64,000 nt of DNA from Chitinophaga ginsengisoli (lineage in GTDB: Bacteria > Bacteroidota > Bacteroidia > Chitinophagales > Chitinophagaceae). The notes below the pieces were generated by a model. The model saw nothing but the letters and a program-made list of their open reading frames with translations. It did not search any database and had not been told where the DNA came from. The DNA is taken from contig NZ_PYGK01000003.1 of assembly GCF_003014595.1 (NCBI RefSeq), positions 62,001-126,000 of the forward strand. The letters run 5' to 3'. Position 1 is the first letter of the stretch. Each line of letters opens with the position of its first letter. This document shows positions 33,116 through 40,271 of this stretch, in pieces. The position numbers and the translations under genes were made by a program.

Positions 33116-34225
33116 ATGCAGGAGGAATTACGCCACCAGATTGCGCTTACGCAAATTCCACAGATAGGAGATATTGTCGCCAAAAAATTGCTCGCACACT
33201 TCCATTCAGCCAGTGCTGTTTTTAAAGCCAGTAAACACGAGCTGGAGCATATTCCCGACATTGGCACTGTAAGGGCTGCTGCCATACTGGAATTCGACGA
33301 CTATGAACAGGTAGACAAAGAGATTGAATACATAGCACAGTACGATATACAACCTATCTTTTATACCAGTGCACAGTATCCGAAACGGCTGAAGCATTGC
33401 GCAGACAGCCCTGTGATGCTATATTACAAGGGTAATGCTGATCTCAATGCCGGCAGGATAGTCAGTATTGTGGGTACACGTGCGCCGGGAGATTATGGTA
33501 AGACCATATGTGCAAAACTGGTGGAAGACCTGGCTGCACACAATGTAATGGTGGTAAGCGGTATGGCGTATGGTATAGACATTATAGCCCACAGACAGGC
33601 ACTGTTGCATGGCATCCCCACCATTGGCGTGCTGGCACATGGTCTGGACCGCATCTATCCTCCACAGCATAAAGGCACCGCTATGGCAATGGTTGAAAAC
33701 GGCGGATTACTCACTGAATTCCTCAGCGAGACACAGCCCGACAAACAGCATTTTCCTATGCGCAACCGTATTGTGGCCGGCATTGCCGATGCCACCATTG
33801 TGGTAGAAAGTGGCCTGAAAGGAGGCTCGCTTATCACGGCGGATATTGCCAATAGTTACAACAAAGACGTCTTTGCTGTTCCCGGCCGGATAGGCGATCC
33901 ACATGCTGCCGGCTGCAATGAACTGATCAGAACGAATCAGGCCATGCTGATCACCAGTGCAACGGATCTCGTACAGGTGATGGGATGGGACCACCACCAT
34001 CCGTCTAAAGTACAAGCGGATCCTCAACTGGGATTGTTTTTGACCTTGGATGAGGCAGAGCGCCACATCCTGACACTTTTTACCGGGAATGATGAAAAAC
34101 ATATCGATCAGCTTCGCCGGGAGAGTTATTTGCCCGGTAGTCAGGTCGCTTCCCTGGTATTAAAACTGGAAATGCAGCATGTGCTGAGAGGGTTGCCCGG
34201 ACAGAAATACCAGGTGATAAATTGA
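33116..34225 (+). CDS. dprA: DNA-processing protein DprA
   Basis: Loads RecA on incoming single-stranded DNA during natural transformation. The 369-residue protein has an N-terminal helix-hairpin-helix part (IPQIGDIVAKKLLAHF, HIPDIGTVRAAAIL, residues about 15-65). The Rossmann-like DprA core follows from about 105: SIVGTRAPGDYGKT, VSGMAYGIDIIAHR, VLAHGLDRIYPP, RNRIVAGIADATIVVESGLK, GGSLITADIAN and VFAVPGRIGDP. The C-terminal 60 residues resemble the DprA winged helix. The ATG at 33116 is chosen; an earlier in-frame start at 33035 would read through the divergent gene's start. Confidence 0.94.
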   Translation: MQEELRHQIALTQIPQIGDIVAKKLLAHFHSASAVFKASKHELEHIPDIGTVRAAAILEFDDYEQVDKEIEYIAQYDIQPIFYTSAQYPKRLKHCADSPVMLYYKGNADLNAGRIVSIVGTRAPGDYGKTICAKLVEDLAAHNVMVVSGMAYGIDIIAHRQALLHGIPTIGVLAHGLDRIYPPQHKGTAMAMVENGGLLTEFLSETQPDKQHFPMRNRIVAGIADATIVVESGLKGGSLITADIANSYNKDVFAVPGRIGDPHAAGCNELIRTNQAMLITSATDLVQVMGWDHHHPSKVQADPQLGLFLTLDEAERHILTLFTGNDEKHIDQLRRESYLPGSQVASLVLKLEMQHVLRGLPGQKYQVIN

Positions 34226-34245
34226 GGGATGTTCGCCGTCGCTTC

Positions 34246-34278
34246 TTCGATGCTAGTTCGATGCTTGTTCGACGCTTC
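34246..34278. repeat. Three 11-bp tandem repeats
   Basis: TTCGATGCTAG, TTCGATGCTTG and TTCGACGCTTC lie head to tail at 34246-34256, 34257-34267 and 34268-34278. The unit length is the same as at the start of the window, though the sequence differs. They directly follow dprA and precede the dispersed repeat copy B. Confidence 0.65.
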
Positions 34279-34291
34279 GCCGTCCTGTGTT

Positions 34292-34380
34292 CTCCCGGGG
34301 GATTCCACACGCTCCCCGGGCTGAAAATCAGGGCTATAAACCCGGCGCTCCTACCAGAGCGTTGATATCAAGGCGGGTTT
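34292..34380. repeat. Dispersed GC-rich repeat element, copy B
   Basis: Contains CTCCCGGGGGATTCC, CTCCCCGGGCTGAAAATCAG, GGCTATAAACCCGGCGCTCC and CAGAGCGTTGAT. It aligns with copy A near position 126-180: both share CCCGGG, then GCTAyAAAC, a GC-rich stretch, GCTCCT, GAGC and TTGAT in the same order and near-equal spacing. It is followed by a roughly 140-bp strongly pyrimidine-rich (C/T on the plus strand) tract to about 34520 with no coding signal. Confidence 0.65.
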
Positions 34381-34554
34381 CTCAGATAAGCTTCTTTGTC
34401 CCATTTTTGTACCTTCTTCATCTCTCCTTGTTCTCTCCGTCTTCTCTGCTTATTCTCTGCTTGTTCTCTCAGCTTGTTTTACTGCTTAATATAGCAGCCT
34501 CTTCCCTCCTGTTCTTTTAATCTATCCCAGGAAAGGAGGAGATGTCTACACTTC
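34381..34554. other. Pyrimidine-rich non-coding tract
   Basis: Plus strand is mostly C and T, with repeated TTCTCT, CTGCTT and TTGTTCTC words (about 34385-34520). No reading frame or RNA gene was recognised. It separates copy B of the repeat from the satD operator array and probably contains the satD promoter, although no exact TAnnTTTG was found. Confidence 0.45.
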
Positions 34555-34657
34555 GATCGGTTAATTAACCGATATTTCGAATTATCGGCTTTATAACCGA
34601 TACACTCATTATCGGCAAATGGACCGATATTTTAAAATATCGGCTAAATAACCGATA
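34555..34657 (+). promoter_or_regulatory. Array of four palindromic operators in front of satD
   Basis: Four 20-bp inverted repeats of form (T/G)ATCGG-N8-CCGATA lie at 34555-34574, 34583-34602, 34610-34629 and 34638-34657. Centre spacings are 28, 27 and 28 bp. Each gap between sites is 7-8 bp, so the array can equally be read as eight half-sites of alternating orientation every 14 bp (once 13). The first copy is a perfect palindrome (ATCGGTTAATTAACCGAT). The last half-site ends 8 bp before the satD ATG. Such an array is typical of cooperative binding by a dimeric regulator. SatD itself carries a helix-turn-helix, so autoregulation is the simplest model, but no binding evidence exists here. 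Confidence 0.85.
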
Positions 34658-34665
34658 TTTATAGT

Positions 34666-35295
34666 ATGACCAGTATCATTACAGGCGATATTATCAACTC
34701 ACGGGGTCAGAGCGATCCGGGTATCTGGCTGCATCCTTTAAAAGAGCTGCTGGGAGAATGGGGTAAGGCGCCCAAAACATGGGAGATATTCAGAGGAGAT
34801 AGCTTCCAATTGGAGGTCAGTAAACCCTGGAAGGCATTAATGGCAGCTATTCGTATTAAGGCCTGTATTAGGTCGATAGATACGTTGGATGTACGGATGG
34901 GCATCGGTATAGGTGAGAAAAATTACAGCGCGCCGCATATTACTGAATCAAACGGACCGGTTTTTGTTTATTCGGGGGAAACGTTTGAAGCATTAAAAAA
35001 GCAAAAGCAACGTTTAAGTATCAGCAGCCCGTGGCCGGAACTGGATACGGAGTTAAACCTGATGTTCCGGCTGGCCTCCATTGCATTGGATAAATGGACG
35101 CCTGCCACGGCACAACTTGTAGCCATATCTATTGCGAACCGTGAACTTTCACAGAAAGAGCTGGGCGATCAGATCGGCCGTACCCAATCTACCATTAGTG
35201 AGGGCCAGAAGAGGGCTCATTATGAGGAAATAATGGCATTGGAGAGTTTCTACCGAAAATGTATTAAAGATTGTATCTCAAAAACACATACATGA
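34666..35295 (+). CDS. SatD family protein with C-terminal helix-turn-helix
   Basis: A 209-residue protein assigned to the SatD family from memory of that family's N-terminus ITGDIINSR. What can be seen: residues 4-12 IITGDIINS (D8), 42-47 FRGDSF (D45) and 76-84 VRMGIGIGE resemble in order the two metal-binding Asp segments and the RxGIxxGE strand of class III nucleotidyl cyclases. This suggests a palm-like fold. Residues about 148-185 form a helix-turn-helix: ELSQKELGDQIGRTQSTISE. Family function is not established; the name comes from a streptococcal acid-tolerance locus. It is directly preceded by four palindromes and followed 1 bp later by a DUF3307 gene, so both are one operon. Confidence 0.8.
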   Translation: MTSIITGDIINSRGQSDPGIWLHPLKELLGEWGKAPKTWEIFRGDSFQLEVSKPWKALMAAIRIKACIRSIDTLDVRMGIGIGEKNYSAPHITESNGPVFVYSGETFEALKKQKQRLSISSPWPELDTELNLMFRLASIALDKWTPATAQLVAISIANRELSQKELGDQIGRTQSTISEGQKRAHYEEIMALESFYRKCIKDCISKTHT

Positions 35296-35296
35296 T

Positions 35297-36025
35297 ATGA
35301 TACTCTTTCTGCAACTATTTTTAGCACATATCCTGGGTGATTTTTTCCTGCAGAACAACAAATGGGTGAGCAACAAAGAAGCACTGAAATGGCGTTCTCC
35401 TTACCTCTATATACACATCCTTATTCATTTCTGGCTCATATTGCTAGTGACCTGGAATTTTGATAACTGGCAGATAGCCTTCCTGATCATGCTTACCCAC
35501 TTGCTGATAGATGGCATAAAACTGCAATTCCAGCAACCGGCATATCAAAGAGCATGGTTTTTCGGAGATCAGCTGGCGCACCTGCTTGTTATCGGTATCA
35601 TCTGGGCATTTCACGAAAAGATAACATGGCACTATACAGACCTCATTACTGTCAAAAGTCTTATCATCTGCATTGCCGTCCTGTTTGTGCTGAAACCCGC
35701 ATCCATTATTACGAAAAACATGATATCCCGTTGGACGCCCAACAGTACTCCCGGTCAGCACATATCAACCATAGAGTCACTGGAAGATGCCGGCGAATGG
35801 ATCGGATTCCTGGAACGACTGATGATATTAACATTTATACTACTGGGCAGATGGGAGGGAGTTGGTTTCCTGCTGGCCGCGAAATCTGTGTTCAGGTTCG
35901 GAGATCTGAAAGCACCCAAAGAGACCAAACTAACTGAATATGTGGTGATAGGCACCTTCCTGAGCTTCTTCATCGCCATCATGACAGGGCTGCTGAGCAG
36001 TTATTTACTAACAGTGTTAAAGTAA
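35297..36025 (+). CDS. DUF3307 family integral membrane protein
   Basis: A 242-residue membrane protein with about six hydrophobic helices. Two HxxxD motifs lie in or next to helices: H11-D15 in LAHILGDFFLQ and H68-D72 in LTHLLIDGIK. His40 and His44 (YIHILIHFW) and the later GDQLAHLL are further polar residues in membrane context. This pattern resembles metal-dependent membrane hydrolases of the YdjM type, but no activity is known. The ATG follows the satD stop by 1 bp, giving a two-gene operon under the palindrome array. The recurrent pairing of SatD with DUF3307 in Bacteroidota is my recollection and can be checked. Confidence 0.8.
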   Translation: MILFLQLFLAHILGDFFLQNNKWVSNKEALKWRSPYLYIHILIHFWLILLVTWNFDNWQIAFLIMLTHLLIDGIKLQFQQPAYQRAWFFGDQLAHLLVIGIIWAFHEKITWHYTDLITVKSLIICIAVLFVLKPASIITKNMISRWTPNSTPGQHISTIESLEDAGEWIGFLERLMILTFILLGRWEGVGFLLAAKSVFRFGDLKAPKETKLTEYVVIGTFLSFFIAIMTGLLSSYLLTVLK

Positions 36026-36075
36026 TCTTCACATTGACTGTTTCATCAACATTTTTCTATTTGCTCAAATAGGTG

Positions 36076-36083
36076 TACATTTG
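36076..36083 (+). promoter_or_regulatory. TACATTTG promoter element of guaB
   Basis: TACATTTG followed by CG matches the -7 consensus and ends 36 nt before the guaB ATG. Confidence 0.6.
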
Positions 36084-36119
36084 CGTGCAATTATTTAATA
36101 ACTGACAAATAGTTGCAAC

Positions 36120-37592
36120 ATGCCTGCCGGAAAATCGAAACCGAAATTTGTAGAGGACGGACTTACTTTTGATGACGTACTCCTGGTTCCAGCCTACTCT
36201 GAAGTTCTACCCAGAGACGTAAACATCTCAACGCAACTTACCAAAAACATACGCCTTAACATACCGATGGTGTCTGCTGCCATGGATACTGTTACTGAAG
36301 CTAACCTGGCCATTTCACTGGCTCGTCAGGGAGGCATTGGTATTCTGCATAAAAACATGAGCATTGAAAAACAGGCAGAACTGGTGAGAAAAGTAAAGCG
36401 CAGTGAAAACGGCCTGATACTCGACCCGGTTACCCTGCATGCCAATGCTACCATAGGAGAAGCACTCCGCCTGATGAAAGAAAACAGCATCGGTGGTATT
36501 CCTATTATAGATGATGCCAACAAACTGGTAGGCATTCTCACCAACCGCGACCTGCGTTTCGAAAGAAACCACAAACGCCTGGTAAGTGAAGTAATGACCA
36601 CCGAAAACCTGATCACTGCTCCTGAAGGCACTGACCTGAAGAAAGCAGAAAAGATCCTTCAGCAGAATAAGATCGAGAAACTGCCTGTAGTTGCCAAGAA
36701 TGGTAAACTGGTAGGTCTGATCACTTACAGGGACATCCTCCAGGTATCCAGCTATCCAAATGCTGTAAAAGACGCCTATGGCCGTCTGCTGGTAGGCGCT
36801 GCTCTCGGTATCACCCCTGATGTACTGGACAGGGCACAGGCACTGATCAATGTAGGTGTGGATGTGGTTTGTCTCGACAGCTCACACGGTCACTCCATCG
36901 CTGTTATCAACAGTCTCAAGAAACTCAAGAAAACATTCCCTAAACTGGAAGTGATAGCTGGTAACGTAGCTACCGGCGAAGGTGCACTGGCACTGGCTAA
37001 TGCAGGCGCAGACGCCGTAAAAGTAGGTGTAGGACCCGGTTCCATCTGTACTACCCGCGTAGTAACAGGTGCTGGTTTCCCTCAGCTTTCCGCAGTATTG
37101 CTGGCAGCAGAAGCACTGAAGAAAACAGGTGTACCGGTAATTGCTGACGGTGGTATCCGCTACACAGGCGATATGGTAAAAGCCCTCGCTGCAGGCGCAT
37201 CCAGCATCATGGCAGGTTCCATCTTTGCAGGTGTGGAAGAAAGCCCCGGAGAAACGATCATCTACGAAGGCCGTAAGTTCAAATCTTATCGTGGAATGGG
37301 ATCTCTGGAAGCAATGGTAGAAGGTAGCAAGGACCGCTATTTCCAGGAAGAAGATGATATCAAGAAACTGGTACCGGAAGGTATCGTAGGCCGCGTACCT
37401 TATAAAGGTTTGCTGTCTGAAGTGATCCAGCAATTCGTTGGCGGTCTGCGTGCAGGTATGGGCCTCACCGGTTCCAAAGACATCAAGACGCTGCAAGCGG
37501 CACAGTTCATCAAGATCTCTCCGGCTACAGTGAAAGAAAACCACCCGCACGACGTGGTGATCACTAAAGAAGCACCGAACTACAGCAGATAA
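36120..37592 (+). CDS. guaB: Inosine-5'-monophosphate dehydrogenase
   Basis: Oxidises IMP to XMP with NAD, the committed step to guanine nucleotides. The 490-residue protein has the full layout: barrel start [20 protein letters not shown], two CBS domains between about 95 and 215 ([40 protein letters not shown]), the [17 protein letters not shown] loop with catalytic Cys, the [19 protein letters not shown] phosphate site and the flap [10 protein letters not shown]. It is a single unit with its own promoter and a clear terminator. Codon use is like its neighbours. Confidence 0.97.
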   Translation: MPAGKSKPKFVEDGLTFDDVLLVPAYSEVLPRDVNISTQLTKNIRLNIPMVSAAMDTVTEANLAISLARQGGIGILHKNMSIEKQAELVRKVKRSENGLILDPVTLHANATIGEALRLMKENSIGGIPIIDDANKLVGILTNRDLRFERNHKRLVSEVMTTENLITAPEGTDLKKAEKILQQNKIEKLPVVAKNGKLVGLITYRDILQVSSYPNAVKDAYGRLLVGAALGITPDVLDRAQALINVGVDVVCLDSSHGHSIAVINSLKKLKKTFPKLEVIAGNVATGEGALALANAGADAVKVGVGPGSICTTRVVTGAGFPQLSAVLLAAEALKKTGVPVIADGGIRYTGDMVKALAAGASSIMAGSIFAGVEESPGETIIYEGRKFKSYRGMGSLEAMVEGSKDRYFQEEDDIKKLVPEGIVGRVPYKGLLSEVIQQFVGGLRAGMGLTGSKDIKTLQAAQFIKISPATVKENHPHDVVITKEAPNYSR

Positions 37593-37695
37593 TTATCCGC
37601 TGATAAACAGTACGGCAAGCAACAATAATAACCGGCAACAGCTGACGATACACGATACGTACTGATGCGTGTTCATCACTGCCAAACATAATGAT

Positions 37696-37733
37696 AAAAG
37701 CCTCCTGCAACAGCGCCAGGGGGCTTTTATTAT
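37696..37733 (+). terminator. guaB terminator
   Basis: A 12-bp stem AAAAGCCTCCTG/CAGGGGGCTTTT (one mismatch) with a 9-nt loop, followed by ATTATTA. Located about 100 bp after the guaB stop. Confidence 0.8.
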
Positions 37734-37814
37734 TATTTAATAATTTATTTCCTGTACTACTTTTATATTCGCTCTTTCTAGTCCGTCAAACCGGGCGAAC
37801 TAACAAATCATATT

Positions 37815-37840
37815 ACAGTTATCCATCTATGGATAACTGT
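37815..37840 (+). promoter_or_regulatory. 26-bp near-perfect palindrome upstream of lnt
   Basis: ACAGTTATCCAT and its exact complement are separated by only CT. It ends 18 bp before the lnt ATG. With no loop worth the name it looks more like a protein-binding operator than an RNA hairpin, though in RNA it could hide the lnt start region. Confidence 0.6.
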
Positions 37841-37858
37841 TTACAAAATCAATGAACT

Positions 37859-39466
37859 ATGAACCGCTGGTTACCCATACTACTAAGCCTTGCCGGTGCA
37901 TTGCTGTTATGGGCCGCATGGCCAACCTCTCCCCTTACCTTCCTGATATTCATTGCTTTTATCCCCCTGTTGCGGATAGCAGACCTCGTACCGCATCGGG
38001 GTAAATACTTCGGCTGTATCTTCCTGACACTGTTCCTTTGGAATGTGGCCACTACCTGGTGGGTGGGTAATACAACCGTACCTATCAGCGGTGTGGCAGC
38101 GAACCTGATCAATACCCTGCTGATGAGTATTCCCCTGCTGGGATATCACCGCACGCGGGCACGGGTAGGTCAGACAGCGGGTTATTTTGCCTTGATAGTA
38201 TATTGGTTAACGTTTGAATACATCCACCTTAACTGGGAATTCAGCTGGCCATGGCTCAGTCTGGGGAATGTTTTTGCCATGCATCCTTCCTGGGTACAAT
38301 GGTATGAATACACCGGTGTAAGCGGTGGTACCCTCTGGGTCCTGCTCAGTAATATCCTGATCTACCAGGCCTGGCTGCTGCGTAAGCAATACCCGGTTCC
38401 GCTGGGTACCTTTTTGTGGAAAACTGCCTGGTTGCCTGCGGCGGTTGTGGTGATCCCTTTCTTACTCAGTTCCCTGGTACAATATAATTTCAAGGCGCCG
38501 GATGGCCCTACCGTAAGGGTGGTGGTGGTGCAGCCCAATATTGACCCTTACGATAAATTTGCCGAAGAGCATGAAAGGATGCAGCTGGATAAATTACTGG
38601 CTTTATCCGCTCAGAAAGTCAACGGTACCACCGCATATATTATTTGGCCGGAAACCGCGTTATTTACACATGGCGTGTGGGAAAACAAACTGGCGTATGA
38701 GGACGAAACAGCGCTGATCAGGCAATTCCTGAGACGCTACCCACAGGCTACGCTGGTCAGCGGCGCTACTACCCTGAAACGTTATGATGTAGCAGATGAA
38801 GCCCCCCAAATGGCCCGCAGCACAGAAGATGGAACGCTCAGGTATGACGCATTTAATTCGGCGATCCAGCTGGACACTTCTTACGTAACCCAGATATATC
38901 ATAAATCCAGGCTGGTGCCGGGTGTGGAAATTATACCTTATGCGCGGTATCTGTCCTTTATGAAAAAACTGGCCCTGGATTTTGGTGGTATTACCGGAGG
39001 ATATGGAGTGACGCCCGGTGTTGAACTACTGGAAGACACCCGTACACACATTAAGGTATTGCCTGCTATCTGTTATGAGTCCGTCTATGGCGAGTTTGTA
39101 GCAGAAAATGTAAGACGGGGCGCCAATCTGCTCTTTGTCATCACCAACGATGGCTGGTGGGGTGATACGGAAGGCCATCGGCAGCACGCACAATATGCCC
39201 GCCTGAGGGCTATTGAAACCCGGCGCTGGGTAGCACGCAGCGCGAATACCGGCATTTCCTGTATCATTGACCCTATGGGCGACATACAGCAGCCATTACC
39301 ATACTGGAAAGAAGGAGTTATTGACGCAAATGTAACACCGGGCAATACATTTACGTTCTACGTACGGTTTGGGGATCTTATATCCAAAGCGGCCGTTGCT
39401 TTCTGTATTGTGATGATATTATATAGTTTCTATCTGAAATTCAGATTTTCAATGCCCAATTCCTGA
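37859..39466 (+). CDS. lnt: Apolipoprotein N-acyltransferase
   Basis: Adds the third acyl chain to the N-terminal Cys of lipoproteins at the inner membrane. The 535-residue protein has several N-terminal membrane helices (about 1-210, for example LPILLSLAGALLLWAAWP) and a periplasmic carbon-nitrogen hydrolase domain (about 220-490). The catalytic trio is visible: Glu in YIIWPETALF, Lys in YHKSRLVPGVEIIPY and Cys in LPAICYESVYGE. A last helix follows near the C-terminus (AVAFCIVMILYSFYL). Bacteroidota are known to carry Lnt homologues with variable lipoprotein acylation. A long palindrome precedes the start. Confidence 0.93.
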   Translation: MNRWLPILLSLAGALLLWAAWPTSPLTFLIFIAFIPLLRIADLVPHRGKYFGCIFLTLFLWNVATTWWVGNTTVPISGVAANLINTLLMSIPLLGYHRTRARVGQTAGYFALIVYWLTFEYIHLNWEFSWPWLSLGNVFAMHPSWVQWYEYTGVSGGTLWVLLSNILIYQAWLLRKQYPVPLGTFLWKTAWLPAAVVVIPFLLSSLVQYNFKAPDGPTVRVVVVQPNIDPYDKFAEEHERMQLDKLLALSAQKVNGTTAYIIWPETALFTHGVWENKLAYEDETALIRQFLRRYPQATLVSGATTLKRYDVADEAPQMARSTEDGTLRYDAFNSAIQLDTSYVTQIYHKSRLVPGVEIIPYARYLSFMKKLALDFGGITGGYGVTPGVELLEDTRTHIKVLPAICYESVYGEFVAENVRRGANLLFVITNDGWWGDTEGHRQHAQYARLRAIETRRWVARSANTGISCIIDPMGDIQQPLPYWKEGVIDANVTPGNTFTFYVRFGDLISKAAVAFCIVMILYSFYLKFRFSMPNS

Positions 39467-39483
39467 TTCAAAAATTATTTCAC

Positions 39484-40269
39484 GTGGCCACTAAACCTTC
39501 TACCCAAAATACTGATCTAAAGAGCAAACCGGCAGTACTGCTGATACATGGTTTTTCTGAGAACAACCAGATATGGCAGCAACAGCTGACAGCCTTGAGC
39601 GAACAATTCAATGTAATAGCGCCTGACCTTCCCGGTACAGGCAATACGCCGGCAACAGGCACGCTGAGCATGGAGAACATGGCTGAATATGTAAAGGATC
39701 TTTTAATAGCGGAAGACATTTCAAAAGCAGTCGTGATAGGTCATTCCATGGGTGGTTACGTAGCCCTGGCGCTGGCAGAAAAGTATCCCTCCCTTGTACA
39801 GGGACTGGGATTATTCCATTCTACCGCCGCGCCAGACAACGAAGAAAAAAAAGAAGCCCGCCGGAAATCTATTAATATGATTGAGCAATATGGCAATGAG
39901 GCCTTTGTGAAACAGACAATGCCTAATATGTTCAGTCCCGCCTATAAAAAGCAACATCCGGAACAAATTGAGTCGTATATTCAAATGTGTTTGCAATGCC
40001 CGCAATCATCCCAGGTGGCTTATTATGAAGCCATGATGCAACGCCCTGACCGGACTGCAGTGTTATCATCTATCTCCGTACCTGTTTTGTTTGTGATTGG
40101 CAAAGATGATACCGCCGTACCCATGCAGAATGTGCTGCCACAAGTATCTCTGCCGCGCATCAGCAGCATTTACATATTTGAAGAAACCGGACATATGGGT
40201 ATGTGGGAGGTGCCGGAAGCCAGCGAACAACTATTGGAACAGTTTATTCTTTTTTGCCAACAATATTGA
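39484..40269 (+). CDS. Alpha/beta-fold hydrolase
   Basis: A 261-residue soluble hydrolase. The oxyanion region is LLIHGFSENNQIW (residues 19-31), the nucleophile elbow is GHSMGG with Ser88, the acid is probably Asp in FVIGKDDTAVP, and the base is His in FEETGHMGMWE. There is no signal peptide. The start is a GTG; no ATG exists before the HGF motif. It follows lnt with a 17-bp gap and immediately precedes a secreted PKD protein, whose start touches its stop, so the genes form one unit. Substrate unknown; esterase- or epoxide-hydrolase-like enzymes share this pattern. Confidence 0.82.
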   Translation: MATKPSTQNTDLKSKPAVLLIHGFSENNQIWQQQLTALSEQFNVIAPDLPGTGNTPATGTLSMENMAEYVKDLLIAEDISKAVVIGHSMGGYVALALAEKYPSLVQGLGLFHSTAAPDNEEKKEARRKSINMIEQYGNEAFVKQTMPNMFSPAYKKQHPEQIESYIQMCLQCPQSSQVAYYEAMMQRPDRTAVLSSISVPVLFVIGKDDTAVPMQNVLPQVSLPRISSIYIFEETGHMGMWEVPEASEQLLEQFILFCQQY

Positions 40270-40271
40270 AC

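Noticed and set aside
34555-34657. CRISPR-like or iteron/origin array
   Set aside because: Units are palindromic with 7-8 bp gaps, far too short for CRISPR spacers, and there is no replication initiator gene nearby; operator use fits better.
36882-37550. 222-codon Cys/Tyr-rich ORF antisense to guaB
   Set aside because: guaB is intact and highly conserved in this part; the composition is a codon-complement artefact.
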